Program-made: the position numbers and the translations under genes | Source: Aplectana chamaeleonis | Taxonomy: Eukaryota > Nematoda > Chromadorea > Rhabditida > Cosmocercidae | Length of the DNA: 64,000 nt | NCBI GenBank assembly: GCA_029168955.1 | Contig: JAPDOI010000293.1 | Span: forward strand, 62,001 to 126,000 | Direction of reading: 5' to 3' | Shown here: piece by piece, positions 43,601-54,588 of the stretch | Numbering within the stretch: position 1 is the stretch's first letter | Layout: each line of letters begins with the position of its first letter | Notes under the pieces: model-generated | Told to the model about the DNA's origin: nothing | The model's database searches: none | Seen by the model: only the letters and a program-made list of their open reading frames with translations

Positions 43601-46600
43601 GTAATGCGCGCAGTGAGCTCAGCGGTGGATCAATTGCTAGATCGATGCACAAGGTTGACCCCGAAACGTCACAAATCATACTCGACTGGGGCCAAGAACT
43701 TTCAGTAGAAATGGACGATCCTTTGAGCCCTTTGCGCACATTCCCCCTCCCATCGCACGGGCGGTATGTTAGGAAACTGCATGATCCCATGGCCTTGGCC
43801 CACGCTTGCCCTGAGGGTTAGGGGCTGCTGGACAGAGTTAAAACGCTGCGCGGTGCGACCTTGTGATAGGCCGCTGTATTGATTGATTGCGGCTATCCAT
43901 CAATACGAAAGTCTATCAAAAAGCCTATTCTAGGGTTCCATCACAGCGCGATGCGATCAGATGTTATCTGTGGGTATCAATCTATAACGGGCCGCCTGTC
44001 GATTCATAAACGAAACATGACGTCGCGCAGCGCCGCGATCCAACTCTAAAAAACCCCTAAGGTCGCACCGCACCGCAACGCAATTCAATTTGGCTCAGCC
44101 CCTGATGGGTTCCACTTCATACGCCTCTATAATAATGGCTGGTAGCTGAATTGATGACCATGACTTCCTAAAATGACGCGACGCAGTACGCACGCCCAGA
44201 GGATGCCATAATCGTCATAATACAACCTTGAAATGGAATCCACACTCACCTTTTCCACAACCGCCTCGCACGAGTCGCTCTTCACGGATGCCGTCGTCGA
44301 CCGATCAATCATCTCATCGATGGGCGGCGTCGCGACGGGCCCTGCAGCATCTGACGCGGAGCTCGACGTGCACGTCATCTCGCTTCCATTCTCCTGTGAC
44401 GGAGAGGTGGCCGTCGTAGTCGTCGACATTCGCTCCAAATCACGCGGGTCCACGATTTCGAGCGGTCTCGAGCTGCGTGGCAGCGACATGATATACTGCT
44501 GGAGGGCGCATTTCGCCAAGTCGATCGACTAAATCAACTTATATAAACGGAGCAGAATGAGAGAAAAAAAACAGTCTGACTCACCGGAGCCAGCAGCGTA
44601 TTGCAGACGACCGTCGGATGCGGCTGCTCCGGCTCTTTATATTCGAGGACAAAGCTCTGAAACAACAAAAAACGCATAAAGCCTAAGCCTAAGTGTCTTA
44701 TGATGCGAAATTGATCGTCGCCCACCTTCAACCAGTTCCTGTACTGCAGCTGCTCTTGAGTGAACGGCATTATTAATGACATCATGCTTCCCTTGTAAAA
44801 ACGTCGCCAACCCGCCCCACACCGACGGTCGCGAATGAAAACACCTTTGAGGATCTGAATGGAAAAGCGAAAAGTACATATATACATGATAGGTGTTTAC
44901 GTATCCCTTACGCTGCAAATCCATCCTGCACTTATTAAATAAACTCCATGCTTGAGGCAAAGCAAGACAGTTCGCAAGGTTTGAGACCTCAATTTTGCGT
45001 ACCAATAAAGCTGAAGACTCGTGAAAATGAATCCAATAAGGGAACCACAATAAGTCATAGTGACCATTCCTAATGAAATGTACTTTTCTGAAACCATTTC
45101 CGGACGAAAAGTCCGAATATGCCCATCGCAGCTGCCTAGACCCACTCTGAAAGAAGTTATAAGCGTTTTTTCTCTGATTTTCGTACCAACTGTACCCTCC
45201 AAAGAGCGCATTATTTTTACGAAAATCCGGAAACGAACCCCATAGTCGTGTTCAGCGCCCAAAACTATCCCACTAACCAAAGTTTGGGTGATGAAACACT
45301 TTCCAAACTTTGCGCAGACTAACAGCGTTTTGGACTTCGCCGGATTTTCGGTTGGGCGTTTATTTATACCAATTGCCGGATTTTCGGTTGGGCGTTTATT
45401 TATACCAATTAGAGGGCTCTCGAATCGTTTTAGAAAAATATTCCAGATTTGACTAAAAATTCGCTTTGGGGGTTATTTGGGGTGCTGATCATGAATCTGA
45501 GGTTCATTTATCGATTTTCCGAAGTTTTCGACTGTATTCGTTCACAGATTCCCATCGGGGAACTTTTGACGATTTCCGGAATGTGGCGACAGATGTGACT
45601 CAAATGGTTCTTCTGGGTTATTTGGAGTGCTCAACGCGAATCTGATCTCGGATTATCGATTTTTGACAGCTTACGGTAGATTACGATGGGTATACGGTAG
45701 TTTGGTCAAAGTCTCAGATTTGTCTCAAAGTTTCTATGAGGGGGTTATTTGGGGGGCTGGATACGAATTCGATGTTCATTTGTCGATTATCGGAATATTG
45801 AGGTAGGTTTCGCCTCCTAAATGGCATGTTATCTACCGTAACCTCCAGTAAACCTTCAAATTTGGGCAAGCACACCCCAGATTCGTTTTCAGCACCCCAG
45901 ATTACCCCTACATACATGTTTTTAGCAAAATACGGAGAAAAACTTATAAACACCCTAAAAATTCCAAGGGGGTACCCTTACCTTGCCGCGAAGCTTTAAA
46001 AAACGCTCATAACTTTTTTCAGAGTGAGTCTACGCAGCTGCAATGGGCATATTCGGACTTTTCGTCCGAAAATGATTCTAAAAAGTACATTTCATTTGGA
46101 ATGGTCGCTATGACTTATTGTGGTTCCCTTGTAAGACCCTAGCGATCCTTACAAGGGTCAGAAAACTGGTCACAAATGCCGTTCATAACGAATTCCATAC
46201 CAGCTGATGTACTTTCAATGGGGTTTTCAAATCTATGTTTGTAGCGATCGCGCCTTCTCTGCACCAAGTTAGGTGGGCTTCCTCAGTTGGGCGCTAAGGT
46301 AAGGGTACACCCACCACGCAATTTTCAGGGTGTCCAGAGGAAATTGTTTCGGATTTGACCCAAAACCTATTTCTGGGGATTAAGTCCAGAACACGAAATT
46401 GAGGCCCAATTGTCGATTTTCGGTGAATTTCTACGAAATTCGGGCGAAGATTTTCGCCTGGAAATTTTCTGGGGCAACATGCCAGTTTTGATAATTTCCA
46501 AAACACAATAATAGATTTGCCTCGGAACTCCCCTGTAGAGGCTATCTGGAGTCCTCAACGCGAATCTGAAAACTTTTTATCGATTTTCGACTTATTACGG

Positions 46601-47628
46601 TAGGTTACGGAGAGTATGCGGTAGTTTGGTAAATGTCTCAGATATCGCTCAAAACTTCTCTGTGAGGGTTTTCAGGGGTGCTGAACACGAATATGAACCC
46701 TATGTATTCATCAATTTTATGAATGCTAAGGTAGGTTACGCGAATTAATTAGCAAAATATCTACCGTAATCTGAAAAAGCATTAGAAAATCGCAAAACAG
46801 ACCTCAGATTCGGGTTCAGGACCCCAAATGACCCCTAAGAAAAATTTTGCGCCAAATCAGAAACCATTTTTCTTAACACTTTCAAAATTGCTTGCTGTGT
46901 ACCCTTCCCTTGACGCCCACCCAACTGAGGAAACCCGCGATATCTCGGTTCGGAGAACTCTAAGCAGCTACAAATATAAATTCAAAAAACGCCACTGGAA
47001 GCAAATCAACTGGCATGAATTCCGTTGAAGACGGGGTCTAAGACCACTTGTTCTTTCCTTGTTAGCTCAAGAGATTCTGATTCATGCGATTCCCAGTCAT
47101 GAGCCGCCTGACACTTCGGCTTGATCTACAAATCTGAGGGTGCGCTTCTCTTTCTGTCTACGCTCCTTCACTTCGCCCGCCTGACAACAGCAGTTGCCCG
47201 CAGCTTTGGAGAAGGAGCCGATCTTCCAGGTGACCCCGATCCCGGTTGAGTGCGGCTCAGAGCCGAGAATCGCCTCAGAACGTCCTAACATGAGCACTAG
47301 AAGGAGTCAGCTGACTGCAAAAAGGGCACAACGTCGGTTTTGTTGGGCGAAAATTCTAGATGAGCTCGAAAAATCGAAACGAACTCGACAGGATGGGTCA
47401 CGCCCACTGAGACGGAGCTCCACCCTTGTTGTCATGTTTGTGAATAAAAAAAAACTAACAATTATTGTGGGAGATCAAACTGTGACAACAATATATTAAA
47501 TAGCACTTTACAAAAGGAAATGTAATAACTTTTAAAAAATATGATGAATAAAATCCGCACCTGTAACGCCTGCTCAAACGCCGACCGCACCAACGAGTAG
47601 TTGAAAGAAGAACGTCCGACTTCATTTG
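40662..47628 (-). CDS. gld-4: GLD-4/TRF4-type non-canonical poly(A) polymerase, C-terminal part
   Basis: Minus-strand exons: 47628-47561, 44854-44726, 44656-44585, 44528-44250 and 41330-40662 (TGA). All introns are GT-AG and phases agree; the first exon starts with the last two bases of a split codon. Together they give about 404 residues. Exon 1 encodes (A)NEVGRSSFNYSLVRSAFEQALQ, the nucleotide-recognition motif found in TRF4/PAPD5/PAPD7 as GNDVGRSSYGAM.VKQAF. Exon 2 has TQEQLQYRNWLK, the counterpart of the helix after the central domain. The remainder is low-complexity: Ser/Thr-rich, then Gly-rich (GGGGGGGIGRGARPLGTGG), then KSYQTVYYKRNGERV. In C. elegans GLD-4 is a cytoplasmic poly(A) polymerase acting with GLS-1 in the germ line. 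The catalytic domain with its GS and DxD residues is not in these exons. Terminal exons are firm; gene identity rests mainly on the GRSS region and on mel-26 next door. Confidence 0.75.
42163..42759. mobile_element. MITE, family B, copy 4, in gld-4 intron
   Basis: Left end AAGGCAGTATTCACAATGAA follows TTAA (42159-42162). Right end TTCATCGTGAACACTGCCT precedes TTAA (42760-42763). It is 597 bp. A second palindrome (42203-42340) is inserted near its left end: AGTGGCATGCATGAATGC / GCATTCATGCATGCCACT, with an inner GGGTCAGGGAG / CTCCCTACCCT. Confidence 0.7.
43812..44108. mobile_element. ~297 bp foldback element in gld-4 intron
   Basis: CCTGAGGGTTAGGGGCTG..GCGGTGCGACCTT at the left is inverted at the right as AAGGTCGCACCGC..CAGCCCCTGATGGG. 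The interior has several CAATCAAT-type palindromic pieces. It is non-coding. Confidence 0.5.
45038..46130. mobile_element. 1.09 kb foldback element with ~130 bp arms
   Basis: Left terminus AAGGGAACCACAATAAGTCA and right terminus TGACTTATTGTGGTTCCCTT are exact inverses. Similarity continues for about 130 bases (GTCCGAATATGCCCAT.GCAGCTGC is shared inverted, as are the AAAAACGC..TAACTT pieces). The interior is made of the dispersed TACCGTAACC/TTCAGCACCC repeat plus a 36-base perfect tandem duplication (45340-45411). It lies in the gld-4 intron between exons 1 and 2. Confidence 0.75.
46290..46960. repeat. dispersed repeat array outside the foldback element
   Basis: Further units: GTCCTCAACGCGAATCTG, ACGGTAGGTTACGGAGAG, GTGCTGAACACGAATATG, CAGATTCGGGTTCAGGACCCCAAATGACCCC. 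Units are about 110-130 bases apart and occur in both orientations relative to each other. Confidence 0.6.
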
Positions 47629-48680
47629 CTGGAAAATTCATTCTATTTCATTACCAGAATTTTAACTCAATAAAAAAGAATTTCTGACTATAATATCAAA
47701 CGTGTAATTAGTGAAGAGTAAGAAGTGAGTGAAGATGAGGAAGGAACCTATGATATTCTAGCAGAAGATGAACTAAGGTGGGTGAAATAAGAATCACTCA
47801 GTACGTTTCTTTGACTCATTTTTTTTTGTGGCCCCACCTTCCAAAAACAACACTGGTCTTTAACCAGACTGTCCAGATAAATCGCACAAGTTATCACGCG
47901 CTCCCCTGATAAAAGGCTTACGGCAGCAATGTGAGTGTAATGGGGCTCCCAACGAAATTAAATTAGGGAAATTGGTCTAAGTATTTCAGGAATCAGGACC
48001 TAAAACACTGACATTTCATCAGAAACTATTTCCTTAGTATGAATCTCGTCACCCTGCAGAAAAAACAAAAAAAAATATTCGCGACAACGTCAGTGCAGGA
48101 TCCATGGCGATACACCAAGCGGCACGAGGCGAAATCTGGTGGAAATGTGTAGCCATAAGTAACAACCGGAGACCAGGGGCGGCATCTAGAGGACGATACA
48201 ATGCGAAATTCACGTTGGACAGCGGGCGATAGTTGGCGAGAAAGTGCGACAGTGAGCGACAACAAAAGATTGGCAAGTAGGGAAGAAACCTTTTTAGGTG
48301 ATAATAGCTGCAGTGGTCGGTAGTAAGCGACAAGGTGCAGAAATAAAGGGAAGGGGGGAGGGGAGCTTAGGTTCGTTGTGGTGGAGACAGCATTCCGAGA
48401 GGTGAAGGTTGTTTAGGATACCTGAGGGGGGAATTGTGAAGGTTCCCTATAGACTTGCAACATTCGAAATTTGACGTTTTCTTGATCTTCTTTTTCTTGC
48501 ATTCAGGGTATTTTTATTTTTCAACATTAATTTTGAAGCCATTGGTTTCTTTACATGACCTCTTTCGGAAATCCACCATCCTTGATGAAATGATCTGCCT
48601 AGGTCATAAAAAACTCCTTTGAGCTGTCTTGGAGTCAAAACTTTTCGGAAAAATTCTCCAAACGATTTTTAAAAAACAAC
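47629..48680. other. sequence right of the first gld-4 exon, unannotated
   Basis: Searched by eye for exons of the poly(A) polymerase catalytic domain on the minus strand (GSxxTGL, SDIDL, LVLKQFL, ELYG); none found. A GGCGACAGT-type simple motif recurs at 48180-48330. The sequence is probably part of a long intron. Confidence 0.3.
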
Positions 48681-49260
48681 CTGTTCTTCGCTCATAACAT
48701 TTTTGCCCTTTAAATGGATCTTTGAACTAAGCTGTTTCCAAAATCCTCATGAAATTTTGCGGCAAACATGTTTTCAATTCGAAATACATAAGTTTTCAAT
48801 CTCTCAGCCGATTTCAGTTTATGAAATGAAGTTTCCTTCACCAAAAGCAATCAGTTTTTCGTCCATAACTTTTTTTTATCATAGAAGATAGCCCTTTGGT
48901 GAAAGTTGTTTTCGGAGTCCACATAAAAATTCTGCATCGAATAGTTTTGTTTCAAAAAATACGTTCCCCTTTTTCCAGCCGATTTCAGTCTCTAAAGTGC
49001 ATTTTTCGCCTGAAATTATCGGTTTTTCGTCCATAACTCTTTTGTGCTTGAGGATAGATTTTTGGTAAATGTTGTTTTCGGAATTTGAACATAATTCTGC
49101 TTCGACTAGCGTTCCCAGTTCGGAAAAATATTTTCTCGATTATTCAGCCTAATTCATTTTACGAAACACCGGTTTTTCGCCTATAACTCTTAAACCGTTT
49201 AAGAACAGTGTTCCGGTGAGGGCTGTTTTGGAAATCTACGTAGAATTCTGCGTCGAATGG
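48680..49260. repeat. four-unit ~165 bp tandem repeat
   Basis: The phrase TTTTTCGTCCATAACTTTTT..GATAG and AAGTTGTTTTCGGAGTCCAC..AAAATTCTGCATCGAATAG recurs at about 165-base spacing near 48690, 48858, 49026 and 49180. Units are diverged by point changes and small indels. Confidence 0.65.
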
Positions 49261-49545
49261 TATATCGGGTTCCTAAATTTGCTTGCCCCATAAGCCAGCC
49301 GGGTCCGTGTAGCCGAGCTCCATTAAATTCTCCATAGAAAGCTCTCGCCTCTATGATATAAATGAGAGACGCAGAGTTCTGCTGGAACCTACAACGGGGC
49401 TCGGCTCCACCGATCTGGCTGGCTTATGGAGCAAGCAAAGTTAGGAGCTCGATATATCATTCGACGCAGAATTTGCCGTAGATTACAAAAACAGTCTTCC
49501 CCACAAGCCTATCTCTGAGCACAAAAAAGTTATGGACGACGGCAG
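49200..49545. mobile_element. palindromic element at the end of the tandem array
   Basis: CAGAATTCTGCGTCGAATGG..CTTGCCCCATAAGCCAGCCGGG is inverted at 49420-49500 as CTGGCTGGCTTATGGAGCAAGC..CATTCGACGCAGAATTTGCC. The last tandem unit forms the left arm, so the array and the palindrome are one structure. Confidence 0.55.
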
Positions 49546-50084
49546 TGACACCCACCCAATCCTGAAAATGACTAGCATGACTGTCTTTCATTCTTTTTCG
49601 GGGCATTTCACCGGTTGTCACCGGTTTTCCCAGTGATGAAAGTTCCCCAAATCACCTTCCCAGAGGTGAAGGTTGGTGGGATGCCTTGCTCCACCCAGAG
49701 AAGCTATGGGGGGGGGGAGCTCGTCTCAGACACCAGACGACAGTTGGCGACAAAAAGCGACTGCGCGTGACAATTGACAACTAGAAGGACTTTAATAAGA
49801 AAATTGGACTAACACCCTATTAAATACGCAATTGATGATGACAGCAAGGGACAGCCGGCGTAAAAAAGGTAATGGAGACAGCAGACAACAACGGGTGACG
49901 AAAAGCTTCATGAAGAGATAGAAACCGTCAGAGACCTTGTCCTTTACGGAATCTTAACTTCGCAGCAAGAGACATGAGGAGACAAGGGGTGCTATGATAC
50001 GAGAAAAGGCCGATTCAGCTCGGGTACGATAGGTGGACAGAGTGAGCGATACGTGGAAAAATAACGTCAAATGAGATTTCCCTG

Positions 50085-50278
50085 GTTCGCAATCGCCAGA
50101 GAAAAACGAAATTGGACGAAAACGAATTTCGGGCGAAAAAAAAGAGACTCCTGAGAGCCCTACTGAGCGAGAGTTGGCTACGTTCGCAATCGCCAGAGAA
50201 AAACGAAATTGGACGAAAACGAATTTCGGGCGAAAAAAAGAGACTCCTGAGAGCCCTACTGAGCGAGAGTTGGCTACG
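50085..50278. repeat. two-copy near-identical ~97 bp tandem duplication
   Basis: The block beginning GGTTCGCAATCGCCAGAGAA and ending GCGAGAGTTGGCTAC is repeated immediately. The copies differ by one base in an A run. The near identity indicates a recent duplication. Confidence 0.85.
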
Positions 50279-50344
50279 AAAAAACAAGAAGGGTAAAATA
50301 GTGAGAGAATTCCTCATCTTTCAACTTCCAAAACGAGCGACAGC

Positions 50345-50985
50345 TTGCGCATTGGGGGTCATTTATACTCCCTCCGCCGATAGGCGCGCCAGTGGCGGCA
50401 TGCATAAACGCTGCGAAGGAGGTCAGGGAGCCTGTCCGCGTCCTCCGTGAGAAGCGACGAGCCAGAGATGACCCGAAAAAACATGCCGTCCCCTTTTTGT
50501 TAGGACGCAGCCTCACCACGCACGGTGAACTCCCCGCCTAACTGTTTTTAATTTCAATTTTCATCGTGCTTAACTTCGGTCTTTTTTTGATTTCTTCTTC
50601 ATAGTTAATTACTTTTTCAATGATTTTCTCGTTTGGCTACGAAGTTTCACAGGAATGAAGCCGTTCTAGATAAAGACCAAATCAGAAAACAGCTGTTAAG
50701 CGTGAAGTTTGCTGTGCGTAGTGAGTTTGCGTCCCAACGTTAAGCGGACGGCATGCTTTTCGGGTCAACTCCGGATCGGCGCTTCGCACGGAGAACGCGG
50801 AGCGGCTCCCTGACCTTCTTCGCAGCGTTCATGCATGCCGCCCCAGAGTGCATTTCTCTAATATTGATTACGCCGCGCGGAATGATCGATATTATAGTAT
50901 AGCAGTTCGCAAAGCCGCTCGGCGGCGAAACTATAAACGACATTTTAGGGGAACAGCCTAAAGGCATATGCATAGTCTGGCGTTG
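50345..50985. mobile_element. ~640 bp element with ~150 bp inverted arms
   Basis: Left arm 50345-50520 (GGCGGCATGCATAAACGCTGCGAAGG..GTCAGGGAG) is inverted at 50730-50880 (CTCCCTGACCTTCTTCGCAGCGTTCATGCATGCCGCC). The outer right part carries a family D foldback (GTGCATTTCTCTAATATTGAT..GATCGATATTATAG). Confidence 0.6.
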
Positions 50986-51002
50986 GAAGTCGCGGCCAGG
51001 GC

Positions 51003-51330
51003 TAAGCACCGTTGCGACCTAGCGCAATGGGGGTCGCAAAACATTAAAATTTGCGAAAAAAAACGAAAATATGGAGTGGAGTCGCAAAATTTTAGCGATT
51101 TTGAATTTTGGGTTTTCCTCCTTACCACTTGGTAAGGTAAAATGAGGTAGAAACAGCCTTTATTACCCCAAGTTAAAAATTTTTATGAACATATAACTTA
51201 AAAAGCCAAAGCATTTTTTCCTCTCTAAAGGAGAGATCGTGGGAAATTTCCAATTTTTTCACAAAATTTGCGTCAACGGGGGGGGGGTCGTAGCTGGGCC
51301 CAAAACCTGCGCAACGACCTGGTCAACCCT
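51003..51330. mobile_element. MITE family F, short copy
   Basis: Left GTTGCGACCTAGCGCAATGGGGGTCGCAAAA, right GGTCGTAGCTGGGCCCAAAACCTGCGCAACGACCTGGTCAACCC. The ends match the family F termini at 33924-35536. It contains a run of 10 G (51278-51287). Confidence 0.5.
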
Positions 51331-51432
51331 TGTCGCGCCGCAATGATGGGGAATGAAGGAAATGTTCAAAGCCCTTTATTCCCCATCATTGCGGCGCGAC
51401 TTCTGCCGTCATACTATGCATAGGCCTTTAGG

Positions 51433-51600
51433 CTGTTCCGCTGAGGTGTCGTTTATAGTTCCGGCGCGTCGAAGTGCAATCCTATAATATCGAGCGTGCT
51501 GCGCCGAGTGAGCATAATTACAGAAATGCACTGCGGCGCGCCGCTCGACGGCAGGAGTATAAATCTCCCTTAATGCGCCATGGCGGCGCGACTTTTGCCG
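51433..51600. mobile_element. foldback element, family D
   Basis: GTCGTTTATAGTTCCGGCGCGTCGAAGTGCAATCCTATAATATCG is inverted at the right as ..AGAAATGCACTGCGGCGCGCC..GTATAAATCTC. It is a member of the 62024-62175 family. Confidence 0.6.
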
Positions 51601-52466
51601 CACGACTATGAAGAAGCCCTAAGGCAACAGCAGGTCAAAAATTCGGCAGTGAGCAAAAGTAGGGAATCCGACAATGGTGTAAAATCAAGTGAGTGAGAAT
51701 CCGCCCAACATCGAATACGACAGCTAACGACAGAGCGCGACACTGGGCGACAGATGGCGATAAAAAGCGAACGCCAAAGGCGCAACAAAACGGCGAACAA
51801 ACGCTCCATTAAAGCATGATATTGTAGCCGGCGGCATAAAGCGACGGAAGTGAGAAATCTTCAAAAACCCTGTACAATGAAAGCGCCAACCTCCATCATA
51901 AACAGTCTTAAATACACACTCCAGAATTTCCACCCCTGCGAATCCCGTCATCCACCACCCACATGACTGACATCATCCTATTGTGCGAAAATTTCAAAAC
52001 ATTCATCCGCGAAATGAATACATTTCGAGTCGAGAAGTGAGACAGCGGAGCAAATGACGAGATGGTTTCCAGCCCACCCCGTGTCTGACGCACGCACCCA
52101 TTTGCGCACGACCATTCCCCGCGAGCAATGAACACAAGTTTTTTCTTCTGCGCGCATAACAATTCGTCGGAGCGTCAGCAGTTTTGCACGCTAAAATAGA
52201 ACCCTGAGACACAGACACATCTGCATTTCGGAAAGCAAAAGGGGTTTCAATCGGCCGATACCCAACGGATCAATTGACCAATTGTTAAATAAAGAGTTTC
52301 AACGCAAGTGCACAAATTGGCAGAAACGACAGAAACCTGTTTTAAGAATCTTAAAAGGTATTGGGCACGCATATTTTCGCACTCTCAATGGAACTTGGTG
52401 GTTTACGAATTCCAGGCCAAAAATTTACGGAAATCCTAGATGCCAACTGACAAGGGAAGTGTTTAA

Positions 52467-52940
52467 AGGCACAGTCCAACCTCAGTATCGATTTTCGGGT
52501 TTTCTGCCTATCTTGGAGAAAATTTCACGCTGATCACAACGGTGCCTCCAGAATCGCCCAGAAGTCACTACGAACGGAGTTATGGCCCCACAAAGATGCT
52601 GAATTTGAACGGCGAGAAGTTCGCGGACGAGTTGTCTCGAGCCTGCCTTTTCTCGTTATTCGCAGCCATCGTTTTGGAGCAGGGCACAAAATGAAGCCAG
52701 ACCGAAAACAAATGGAAGAACATAGATTTGAAACGAAATCGATCGCGTCTATCTTCCCTATTGAGACCGGAAGCTTGTCGATGGGCGTTACCCATTTTTT
52801 CTTCCATGGGGGCGGGGCCGACTTTTTCCTTGCTTTTTCTCGCTTATTTGAGCGAATTGAGATTTCGCGCTTGGCAGGGACACTATACACGGCGACCGAA
52901 GTACAATATCAAAAATTACCCCTGAGCTTGGACTGTGGCT
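52467..52940. mobile_element. TTAA-type MITE (family B-related; AGGCACAGTCCAA ends)
   Basis: Starts AGGCACAGTCCAACCTCAG after TTAA (52463-52466) and ends CTGAGCTTGGACTGTGGCT before TTAA (52941-52944). It is 474 bp. The interior shares GAACGGAGTTATGG..CC.CAAAGAT with the copy at 54104. It abuts the next element at a shared TTAA. Confidence 0.65.
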
Positions 52941-52944
52941 TTAA

Positions 52945-53422
52945 AGGCAGTGTCAACGATAAAAACCATGTCTGATTTTTGATGGAGATCGGCAGCTGCG
53001 AGGCCTAGCGCAACCATAACGTTGAAAAAACTAAGAAAAATGAGCTTGGAACGGTCCCCTACGGCCCCAAAGTTGGACACCCGTCAGCTCGTCACACCCC
53101 AGATGCACTTTCCACGCCAACCGACGTGAACAAATGAATGCTCGAGATTGTGAGATGAGCGATGGTTTCCTATCAACAGCCCCGTTCTTTCTTTATTCCC
53201 AACTTTTCTCCTTTACTCAGGTCAGCTTACATAGGCTGCAAAAGACGGAAGTTACAAGCCTCGGACAACTCGTCCACCATGTTTCCTTAGCTCAATTTTT
53301 GAGGGACCATAACTCCGTTCACAGGTCTTGTACGATTTCAGAGACATCATTGGAATCAGCATGGTACCGTCTTCAAGATAGGCGGAAAAGCAGAGAAACG
53401 ATTCCTACCGTGAACACTACCT
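52945..53422. mobile_element. MITE, family B, copy 5
   Basis: Left AGGCAGTGTCAACGATAAAA; right ACCGTGAACACTACCT (TIR slightly decayed; flank TTGA instead of TTAA). It is 478 bp and nearly identical to 54104-54588 in inverse orientation (shared CGCAACCAT.ACGTTGAAAAAA, GACACCCGTCAGCTCGTCAC). Confidence 0.7.
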
Positions 53423-53559
53423 TTGAGTTGGTAAACGCATCTGCGAAAACGACTAGTATCGTTAGTATCTCTTGCGGCTCAATAGTAAAAATGCGCAGTA
53501 TCCCACCCCGAGCTGCAGGTTCGAACAAGTTATGATCATTTTTCAAGCTTCGCGAAAAG

Positions 53560-53965
53560 GCAAGGGTACCATCAGGCATCTTTAGGAGTTCCAAAACATT
53601 TTCTCAGCCTTTGCTCAAAACTTGTATGTAGGGGTAATCTAGGGTGTTGAACACGAATCTGGAGTCCCTTTGTCGCGATTTTGATGTTTACTGTAGGTTA
53701 CGGCAGGTAACATGCCATTTAGGGGACAAAACCCACCTTAGTACTTTGGAAATCGACAAACGGACGCCGAATTCGTATACAACACCCCGAAAAAACCCCG
53801 TATACAAATTTTGAGTAAAATCTGAGACTTTGACCAAACCACCATATACCCATCGTAATCTATCTGCCGAAAATCGATAAACGGACTTCAGATTCGTATT
53901 TAGCACTCCAAATAGCCCATAGAATAACATTTTGAGCCATTTCTACCGCAGCGTTCCGGAAATCG
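53560..53965. repeat. dispersed repeat, ACCGTAACC/TTCAGCA family
   Basis: GGGGTAATCTAGGGTGTTGAACACGAATCTGG, TTACTGTAGGTTACGGCAGG, GAGACTTTGACCAAACCACC and CAGATTCGTATTTAGCACTCC. It lies between the two inverted family B copies. Confidence 0.6.
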
Positions 53966-54103
53966 TCAAAAGTCGCGATTTGCCATCTAGTTTTCGTCCG
54001 ATGGGAAGCTTTGAACAAATCAACACAAAAACTTCAGGAAATCGGCAAATTAACCCCAGATTCGTGATAAGCGCCACGAGTAACCACCCTGGAAGAACTT
54101 TAA

Positions 54104-54588
54104 AGGCAGTGTTCACGATGAAAATCGTTTTCCCGTTTTTCCGCTTATCTTGAAAACGGCTCCATGCCGATTCCAATGATGTCTCTGAAACCGTGCTAGA
54201 CCTTCTGGGAACGGAGTTATGGTCCCTCAAAGATTGAGCTAAGGAAACATGGTGGACGAGTTTTCCGAGGCTTCTAACTTCCGTTTTTTTCAGCCGATCT
54301 ATGCGAGCTGACCTGGGTAAAGAGAGAAGTTGAGAATGAAGGGAAGAACGGGGCTAATGATTGGAAATCATCGCTCATCTCACGATCTCGAGCATTCATT
54401 TGTTCACGTCGGTGGGCGTGGAAAGTGCATCTGGGTGTGACGAGCTGACGGGTGTCCAACTTTGGGTCCGTAGGAGACCGTTCCGAGCTCATTTTTCTTA
54501 GTTTTTTTCAACGTGATGGTTGCGCTAGGCCCCGAAGCTGCCGATCTCCATCAAAAATCAGACATGGTTTTTGTCGTGGACACTGCCT
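54104..54588. mobile_element. MITE, family B, copy 6 (inverse of copy 5)
   Basis: Left AGGCAGTGTTCACGATGAAAA after TTAA (54100-54103); right TTGTCGTGGACACTGCCT before TTAA (54589-54592). It is 485 bp. With copy 5 it forms a 1.64 kb inverted pair around a 680-base spacer. Confidence 0.75.

Noticed and set aside
44637..45050. 137-codon minus-strand ORF
   Set aside because: It runs in a different frame through gld-4 exon 2 and its introns. The spliced frame gives the conserved polymerase sequence.
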